Source of the DNA: CALESS01 sp964405455
GTDB lineage: Bacteria > Chloroflexota > Anaerolineae > Anaerolineales > Anaerolineaceae
Direction of reading: 5' to 3'
Assembly (NCBI GenBank): GCA_964405455.1
Contig: CAYOOA010000002.1
Coordinates: forward strand, 1-64,000
Length of the DNA: 64,000 nt
Shown: one piece after another, positions 58,651-64,000 of the stretch
How the letters are laid out: each line of letters opens with the position of its first letter
How positions within the stretch are numbered: position 1 is the stretch's first letter
The notes under the pieces: generated by a model
The model's input: the letters and a program-made list of their open reading frames with translations, nothing else
What the model was told of the DNA's origin: nothing
Database searches by the model: none
Position numbers and translations under genes: made by a program

Positions 58651-59790
58651 ATGGCTGCTTACCGCATTCCTTTCAACAAACCGCCCTACCTGGGACCGGA
58701 AACGGATGCCATGGCACAGGCCATCCAATCCAGCCACCTTTCAGGTGACGGCCAATTCACCAAGCGCTGCCACAGTTTATTGGAACAGATTACCGGCGCC
58801 GGTAAAGTGCTGTTGACCACCTCCTGTACCCATGCCCTCGAAATGGCCGCATTACTGTTGGATGTTCAGCCTGGCGATGAGGTGATTATTCCTTCCTTCA
58901 CCTTTGTTTCCACGGTCAATGCATTTGTCCTGCGCGGCGCCCGGCCGGTCTTTGCTGATATCCGCCCGGATACGCTCAACCTGGATGAAAACCAGCTTGA
59001 AAAGCTGATCACCCCGCATACCCGCGCCATCGTGCCGGTGCATTATGCCGGCGTCGGCTGTGAGATGGATGCCATCCGCCAAATTGCTGATGCGCATCAT
59101 TTAATGGTAATCGAGGATAATGCTCACGGCCTGTTTGGCACGTACAAGGGCAAACCGCTGGGCACCTTCGGTAGCCTGGCCACCCAATCCTTCCACGAAA
59201 CCAAGAATATCACCTGCGGTGAGGGCGGAGCGTTGCTCATCAATGATCCAGCCCTGTTCGAGCGGGCGGAAATCCTGCGCGAAAAGGGCACCAACCGCAG
59301 CCGTTTCTTCCGCGGCATGGTGGATAAATACACCTGGGTGGATATCGGCAGTTCCTACCTGCCGTCAGAAATCCTGGCAGCCTATCTCTCTGTCCAGTTG
59401 GAACACCACGAACAAATCCAGGCCCGCCGGCGGGAAATCTGGGAACAATACGATGAGCAACTGGCCGGCTGGGCTGGGTCAAATGATATCCGCCGCCCCT
59501 TCATTCCGCTCTACTGCGGCCAGGCTTACCACATGTACTACCTGCTGCTGCCCAACCTGGATGCCCGCACCCGTTTGATCGATCACCTCAAGAGCCGCGA
59601 TATTCTGGCCGTTTTCCACTACCTGCCGCTGCACCTTTCGGATATGGGCGTGAAGTTCGGCGGCAAACCTGGTGACTGCCCGCAAACCGAGGATATTAGC
59701 GACCGGTTGGTTCGTCTGCCTTTCTTCTACTCCCTCACCCACTCCGAACAGGATGAGGTCGTTTCTGCCCTGCTGGATTTCAAGGTGTAG
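58651..59790 (+). CDS. wecE: WecE-like dTDP-4-keto-6-deoxyglucose 4-aminotransferase
   Basis: A 379-residue PLP enzyme of the DegT/DnrJ/EryC1 family. The start IPFNKPPYLGPETDAMAQAI followed by SSHLSGDGQFTK is the WecE pattern; TSCTHALEMAALL binds the cofactor phosphate, IEDNAHGLFG contains the Asp that pairs with the pyridine N, and SFHETKNITCGEGG the PLP lysine. It converts dTDP-4-keto-6-deoxy-D-glucose to dTDP-Fuc4N using glutamate. The partner WecD-like gene ends 6 bases upstream. The keto sugar maker RmlB is not in the window. Confidence 0.92.
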   Translation: MAAYRIPFNKPPYLGPETDAMAQAIQSSHLSGDGQFTKRCHSLLEQITGAGKVLLTTSCTHALEMAALLLDVQPGDEVIIPSFTFVSTVNAFVLRGARPVFADIRPDTLNLDENQLEKLITPHTRAIVPVHYAGVGCEMDAIRQIADAHHLMVIEDNAHGLFGTYKGKPLGTFGSLATQSFHETKNITCGEGGALLINDPALFERAEILREKGTNRSRFFRGMVDKYTWVDIGSSYLPSEILAAYLSVQLEHHEQIQARRREIWEQYDEQLAGWAGSNDIRRPFIPLYCGQAYHMYYLLLPNLDARTRLIDHLKSRDILAVFHYLPLHLSDMGVKFGGKPGDCPQTEDISDRLVRLPFFYSLTHSEQDEVVSALLDFKV

Positions 59791-59874
59791 ATTCTCCAAG
59801 GGCTGACTGGAAATTCAATGCTGCTCCATGGCATCATTGAAATATTAGCTGCTTCACCTCAAGAATAACCCATT

Positions 59875-59919
59875 AAAACATGGTGGGGCAGACCATCCGA
59901 TCTGCCCCACCATGTTTTT
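59875..59919. terminator. Bidirectional terminator between wecE-like and ddh genes
   Basis: An inverted repeat with 14-base G+C-rich arms (59879-59892 and 59901-59914: catggtggggcaga and its complement) and an 8-base loop. It is extended by AAAA before and TTTTT after, so it has a T-run on both strands. It separates two convergent genes. Confidence 0.92.
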
Positions 59920-59938
59920 GAAACCTGCAGAACAATCC

Positions 59939-60847
59939 CTAGAATAATTTCTTGAGCAGATCTTCTCCGCCCACCGTGTAGGCCAGCGGGGGGACTTCCA
60001 CCATGGTGTAGGCGCCAGGCGCCAGGCGGGTGACCGCCCGGGCGCAGCCGACCATCACCTGGGCCGTGGAGGCCGGGTTATGGAAAGTGGTGTTGAATTC
60101 CAGCAAATTGTTGTCAATGCCGCTGGCTCCGCCCTTGCGCAAGATGTGAATGGCGTGCCCCATATCAATCAAGGGGGTCACATCCTCCACCTGGAAGACG
60201 CGCACGTCATCATGGCAGAAATAGGAATCAGCCAGGATGCGCCCCTTGACCTCATCAAACTCAAACCCGTCGGCAATGACCAGGTACAGGTCGCGCTTGT
60301 GGCAGCCGGGATCCCCCGGGCGGGTGATGGAGAGGGCATCCTTCACTCCGGCGTAGGATTTGGCCGCCACAGTGTGGCCCATGCTCATACCGGGACCAAA
60401 GGTGACGTAGGTTAACCCGGTGGGCGCCCAGACTTCAAAAATGGTGCGGATCAGCGAGCTCACGCCCGGATCCACCCCCGCGCCCATAATGGCAGCCGTG
60501 CCGTGTTCCCTGGCAATGGGGGTCAGGGTTTCGCGCAGTTTGAGGAATGGATCGCCGTGCATATCAAACGCATCCACGGTTCGGATACCGTTGGCCAGCA
60601 GATCGGGGGCCACCTGGATGACCGTCCGTGATGGAACGCCCAGGATGATCACGTCCGGCTTGACAGGCAGTTCCTTCCAGGATCCGACCACCGGGGTGGA
60701 TGGATACTGGCAGCGCAGTTCATCGACCCGGCAGCCTGTTTCAATAATACCGACCAATTCCATATCCCCCGCCAGCTCAACCCCCTTCGTGGCATATGAT
60801 CCGATATGCCCGCAACCCATAACAGCTACTTTGATTTTCGGTTCCAA
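59939..60847 (-). CDS. ddh: meso-Diaminopimelate D-dehydrogenase
   Basis: A 302-residue NADP-dependent enzyme that makes meso-diaminopimelate from tetrahydrodipicolinate and ammonia in one step. The Rossmann motif is VAVMGCGHIGSYA, DAFDMHGD and MGAGVDPGVSSLIRTIFE match the substrate block (usually GWDPG), and FGPGMSMGHTVAAKSYAGVK is the other family hallmark. It resembles the Symbiobacterium-type enzyme group. The start is a TTG supported by GGAGG five to six bases upstream. It stands alone between a terminator and an A+T-rich region. The product would feed peptidoglycan or lysine synthesis. Confidence 0.82.
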   Translation of the reverse strand: MEPKIKVAVMGCGHIGSYATKGVELAGDMELVGIIETGCRVDELRCQYPSTPVVGSWKELPVKPDVIILGVPSRTVIQVAPDLLANGIRTVDAFDMHGDPFLKLRETLTPIAREHGTAAIMGAGVDPGVSSLIRTIFEVWAPTGLTYVTFGPGMSMGHTVAAKSYAGVKDALSITRPGDPGCHKRDLYLVIADGFEFDEVKGRILADSYFCHDDVRVFQVEDVTPLIDMGHAIHILRKGGASGIDNNLLEFNTTFHNPASTAQVMVGCARAVTRLAPGAYTMVEVPPLAYTVGGEDLLKKLF

Positions 60848-61151
60848 AACTGCCTCCAGATTAAGAATTGCATTTCATAAGGAGTGTACACCTATCGAAT
60901 TCAATATGTATGTACTAAATATCTTCAAATTCATGTAAAAAATCCTGACTGCCGATTATCGCCATCTGTATCGAATTTCTGTTTCAACTTTGCCCCGCCA
61001 GAGGAAATTGGTAAATTCTACGCCTTACGACTCGATAATCAGACCTTTACTGGCGGATAGGATGCATCCAATTTTAATCATTTCCGCCCACTGGACCTTT
61101 TTTGGATTTTGTAGGACATCAAAGAAAAGAATAGTTTATTGAACTTTTCGA
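60848..61151. other. A+T-rich intergenic stretch
   Basis: 304 bases without a gene on either strand. It begins with the ribosome site of ddh, and the rest is A+T-rich and leads into the A+T-rich membrane protein gene. I see no tRNA, hairpin terminator or repeat that I can support. Confidence 0.7.
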
Positions 61152-63080
61152 CTAACGAGGAGCTGCAATCGCCAAAACATATTCATTCCCCCCCACATAA
61201 GTGTAATACTTGTTCACCTGGCTGACGACCCATCGCATCCAGACGTTTTGTTCTTCGCCAAATGCTTTTTCCTCGTCCGCATATTTCTCTGTGAGCGTGT
61301 CAATAATGATCAAACTCCACTTATGTTCAGCCAATTGAGCGTAAAATTGTTGAAAGTACGGCTCGTTTTCTGACATGGCCATTTCCATCATCCAAACCAT
61401 TTCATATTTTGGTTCCGGGAGAATCCCTGGATAACGATTGATTGCCAACATTTGGGTTTGCGAAATAAAGAGGATTGGTTTCCCAGTGGCTTGAGCTTTT
61501 GCAATCTTTTCATTAACCTCTGTATTCAAATCTGCAATTTTAACGGGCGTAATCGGAACCCTGAAGGGAATGTAAAGCATTTGACTTACGATCGGAAGAA
61601 TGATGATCCAAGCCAAAAGCCACATCGGGATCTTTTGCCAGTGAACCTGTTGGTTTTCTGGAGTTATCTTGCGACAAATGAAATAAACCCCACAAATAAT
61701 TAAAAGAACAAAAAATGCATCCAGATTATGCAAATTATTACCCCCGCCAATTTTGGTGGATACCACCAATCCTCCCAGGCCGGTTACAAGAAATATTGCA
61801 AATATCGCAAACCTTCTCCAAATATGCAATCCATTCCAGGCGAGCACCTTCCAGCCCACCAGAACTAACATTCCGCTGGAAACAATCAGTAATCCAGGAA
61901 GGATTCCAATGGGATTTGTCGCAGTTGGCATCAATCTTTCCCACAACAATGGAGACTGAAGGGCTGTTTGCGAAAAGATCGAGGACTGTCCAGTTACTAT
62001 CAGGAAAATTCGATTCGTTACCAAGCTAATGCCAACACTGGAGCCAACCCAGACAATCGGCTTCCAAAAATAGCGCCAGAATTTTCCCTCATAGGGGACC
62101 TCTAGTAGATAGACAAATGAAGCCAATAAGCCCGCCATTGGATACCAGTTGAGCCTGGAAAGTCCAGCCCAAATCGAAGCCAGCAGAATGACAACAAATG
62201 TTTTCCAAAAGCTTCGAGGGCGAAATCCCAAAAAGATGATGATTGGTATGACCAGCAAATTGAAATAGACCGGGGCTTGGTTAAGGAATGAAAAGACCCA
62301 GAAAATCACTATCAATCTGGGCAATAGATCAGATAAACCCACCCGTTTTATCAAGACCAAAGCCATCAATAGTGGAAAGATGACCCAGAGAATTGAATTC
62401 CACAATCTATGAATCAGCAAAGGTAAATTTCCAGGTAGAAAGAAGGGAAGGGATTGCAATATAGCCAGGGAAGGATTGATGGTTGGCCAACCAACTGGAT
62501 ACCCCCAAACTTTTATTCCTGCAATCTGGGCTGCGTTAAAGAAAATCATTCCTTCAGACCAGGTTTGACTGAACGGATAATCTGTCACCTGGCTAAAAAT
62601 AACTCCCGCTTGTAAAAGGAAACCTACGCTGGTAAATCCGGCAGCCAACCAGAAAAGTAAACCCCGCTTCGGCCAACCGGATGTCAATAATAAGCCAGCC
62701 ATCAATCCGGATAGCCATATGATCAGTCCCTGGACAAACCATCCAGTCTGATATCGATAATACTTGCCGAATGTGATAAACACTAGGAAAAAAGCATCCA
62801 AAACGACAAGTATTATTATGAAAAGTTTGTGTCTGGAGAACCACTCACCAATTTTTTGAGTTTGTTTACTTAGCAGGTAAGCCAGCTTACTGAAAGTAAT
62901 TACGGCCAATCCAGCAACCGCCACTGCCATGAGAATTTCGACCACGGAGACGCCAATTTGCCAGAAACGAACGCCCATGACCTCTGCAGCAGTCAGCACT
63001 TTTCTCAACTGGAGGACAGCAAGAAACAAAAGCAGGGCTGATGAACCTGTTATGAGGCGCGTTTTGATTATTGAATTCAT
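61152..63080 (-). CDS. Large A+T-rich membrane protein, possible GT-C enzyme
   Basis: A 642-residue protein with about 13 helices and a soluble C-terminal 110 residues. No family signature is certain; the block DYPFSQTWSEGMIFFNAAQI in the first outer loop, with an acidic residue, resembles GT-C glycosyltransferases, and the C-terminal domain has SLIIIDTLTEKYADEEKAFG. Base composition differs from the neighbours: I count 20 G+C in the 60 bases from 62761 but 40 in the 60 from 63661. An upstream ATG at 63107 lies in an inverted repeat of a possible mobile element, so I prefer the ATG at 63080; neither has a clear ribosome site. Confidence 0.6.
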   Translation of the reverse strand: MNSIIKTRLITGSSALLLFLAVLQLRKVLTAAEVMGVRFWQIGVSVVEILMAVAVAGLAVITFSKLAYLLSKQTQKIGEWFSRHKLFIIILVVLDAFFLVFITFGKYYRYQTGWFVQGLIIWLSGLMAGLLLTSGWPKRGLLFWLAAGFTSVGFLLQAGVIFSQVTDYPFSQTWSEGMIFFNAAQIAGIKVWGYPVGWPTINPSLAILQSLPFFLPGNLPLLIHRLWNSILWVIFPLLMALVLIKRVGLSDLLPRLIVIFWVFSFLNQAPVYFNLLVIPIIIFLGFRPRSFWKTFVVILLASIWAGLSRLNWYPMAGLLASFVYLLEVPYEGKFWRYFWKPIVWVGSSVGISLVTNRIFLIVTGQSSIFSQTALQSPLLWERLMPTATNPIGILPGLLIVSSGMLVLVGWKVLAWNGLHIWRRFAIFAIFLVTGLGGLVVSTKIGGGNNLHNLDAFFVLLIICGVYFICRKITPENQQVHWQKIPMWLLAWIIILPIVSQMLYIPFRVPITPVKIADLNTEVNEKIAKAQATGKPILFISQTQMLAINRYPGILPEPKYEMVWMMEMAMSENEPYFQQFYAQLAEHKWSLIIIDTLTEKYADEEKAFGEEQNVWMRWVVSQVNKYYTYVGGNEYVLAIAAPR

Positions 63081-63094
63081 TTCTGGCTCATGCA

Positions 63095-63220
63095 GTGTCT
63101 GTCTCATTATTGGTGGGTTTTCTACACAAATTTAACCTATGGCGGTGTCCTGGCAAAAAAACGGCTTATTCACCACCAAATATCGGACCTAATTTTTCAA
63201 GCCAACTTTGAGACAGACAC
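63095..63220. mobile_element. 126-bp element with terminal inverted repeats, MITE-like
   Basis: gtgtctgtctca at 63095-63106 is repeated in perfect inverted orientation at 63209-63220; extending inward, 16 of 19 bases match. The interior of about 100 A+T-rich bases has no gene. Short length plus terminal inverted repeats suggests a miniature inverted-repeat element or an insertion-sequence remnant. I see no convincing target-site duplication. Confidence 0.45.
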
Positions 63221-63288
63221 CTCAAAATATTAAGTTTGATGAATAAACATCCAACCGGACACTATATTCAGATAGTTTTTATATTAAC

Positions 63289-64000
63289 CTATCCGCCAAA
63301 ATAGCGGATCGTCTGCGCCAGCAAGTCAGCCTGCCTTTCGGCTACATCCATATCCCAGTAATTGGTCTTGAACTGGAACAGGCGCGGCTGCAGCGATTCT
63401 GCCACCGGCATCAGGCCTTTTTCAAATTGCTGCCACTGATAATCCATGATTCTCTTGCCCTTAAAGACCGGCTCGAGGTGGGTGAGCTGCCAGCAGGCAT
63501 ACACACCGTCCCCGCCCAGCTCACGGTACTTGGTGCGGAAATCGTACCAGGAGAAGGGCACGGATTCATCCAGTTTGAAAACGGTCGTCCAGTAGGAGTG
63601 GACAACATAATCCGGCACATACTGCGGGATGAACCACTTGGTGCCTTTGGCCGCATCCAGGAAGAGGCGGGCCACGGCCTTGCGGAATTCAACCAGCTCT
63701 TCCAGGCGCTCCGTCTGGCCCAGGGAGACTGCTGCGCACAGCTCGGCCATGCGGTAGTTGAACCCTACCGAAGCGTGCCGTTCGTATGTTGGATCCTGGA
63801 TGGTGTCCTTGGTGATTTTGCCCTTGCCGGCGCCGGCTTTGACCGCGGCATAGCCCAGGCTGTTAAAGCGCCGGATTCCATCCGCCAGTTCATCATCATT
63901 GGTGGTGACCATGCCGCCTTCGCCGGCGGTCATGTGCTTGCTGGATTGGAAGGAAAACGAGCTGGCGTGCCCGATGCTGCCGATCACGCGGCCCTTGTAG
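63289..64000 (-). CDS. DegT/DnrJ/EryC1-family aminotransferase, N-terminus beyond window
   Basis: The C-terminal 236 codons of a PLP sugar aminotransferase; the start lies to the right. The PLP lysine is in SFSFQSSKHMTAGEGG, followed by the family block GFNYRMAELCAAVSLGQTE, which marks sugar aminotransferases of the StrS/LegC/PseC group. The C-terminal part (ACWQLTHLEPVFKGKRIMDY) resembles members acting on 3-keto or 4-keto nucleotide sugars. It could supply the amino group of a nonulosonate precursor, a step missing from the central locus. G+C-rich again, unlike the gene to its left. Confidence 0.87.
   Translation of the reverse strand, partial: YKGRVIGSIGHASSFSFQSSKHMTAGEGGMVTTNDDELADGIRRFNSLGYAAVKAGAGKGKITKDTIQDPTYERHASVGFNYRMAELCAAVSLGQTERLEELVEFRKAVARLFLDAAKGTKWFIPQYVPDYVVHSYWTTVFKLDESVPFSWYDFRTKYRELGGDGVYACWQLTHLEPVFKGKRIMDYQWQQFEKGLMPVAESLQPRLFQFKTNYWDMDVAERQADLLAQTIRYFGG

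Overview
The window looks like a metagenome-assembled scaffold from a Chloroflexota bacterium, most likely Anaerolineae. This is inferred from gene content, not from a marker gene: alternative-complex-III-type haem and Fe-S proteins, a T-box-controlled valS, lipoproteins with long Pro/Thr linkers, peptidoglycan amidase and L,D-transpeptidases, and G+C near 60%. Five runs of 100 N interrupt it. At three of them the same 55 bases stand on both sides, so these are unmerged contig overlaps, and two genes that appear broken there are whole once the overlap is collapsed. No rRNA, tRNA or CRISPR array was seen.

Left part (1-20.4 kb), mostly housekeeping: an electron-transfer operon (di-haem cytochrome, penta-haem ActA-like protein, ActB-like Fe-S protein cut by the edge); an rRNA uracil methyltransferase interrupted by a gap; DUF4126, DUF402 and an orphan ABC ATPase; valS behind a consensus promoter and a T-box leader with a GUC (Val) specifier; a CBM9-like lipoprotein; a thioredoxin-fold protein without cysteines; a coupled cell-wall operon (amidase and two YkuD L,D-transpeptidases); a flavin reductase/AMMECR1 pair; a solute-binding lipoprotein, a Nudix hydrolase, a glucose/sorbosone dehydrogenase lipoprotein and a DUF1232 protein.

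Middle part (20.4-51.5 kb): one very long minus-strand surface-glycan locus, with many neighbouring genes overlapping by 1-4 bases. It starts at a TTGCCT-17-TATAAT promoter whose -35 overlaps a 28-bp perfect palindrome, followed by a MarR-like regulator and an ABC exporter of Wzm/Wzt type. Behind it lie many glycosyltransferases and an unusually rich set of nonulosonic (sialic-acid-like) acid genes: three NeuB synthases, one NeuC-type hydrolysing 2-epimerase, three CMP-sugar synthetases (one fused to a KdsC-like phosphatase), a GNAT acetyltransferase, two 2-hydroxyacid dehydrogenases, two SDRs and a Gfo/Idh oxidoreductase. The run NeuB-NeuC-GNAT-NeuA has the composition of the late legionaminic-acid pathway. 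A set of cytidylyltransferase, hydroxyacid dehydrogenase and SDR occurs twice and has no assigned role; it is the best candidate here for undescribed chemistry. A DUF115 (Maf-like) protein and three capsule-synthesis-like GT-B proteins are candidate transferases.

Right part (51.5-64 kb): an asparagine-synthase-like protein without the amidotransferase cysteine, upstream of the glycan operon; a plus-strand operon of two large membrane proteins, an ArnC/GtrB-like glycosyltransferase and a WecD/WecE-like pair, closed by a bidirectional terminator; a meso-diaminopimelate dehydrogenase; an A+T-rich island with a large membrane protein whose 5' end adjoins a 126-bp element with terminal inverted repeats; and a DegT-type aminotransferase cut by the window end.
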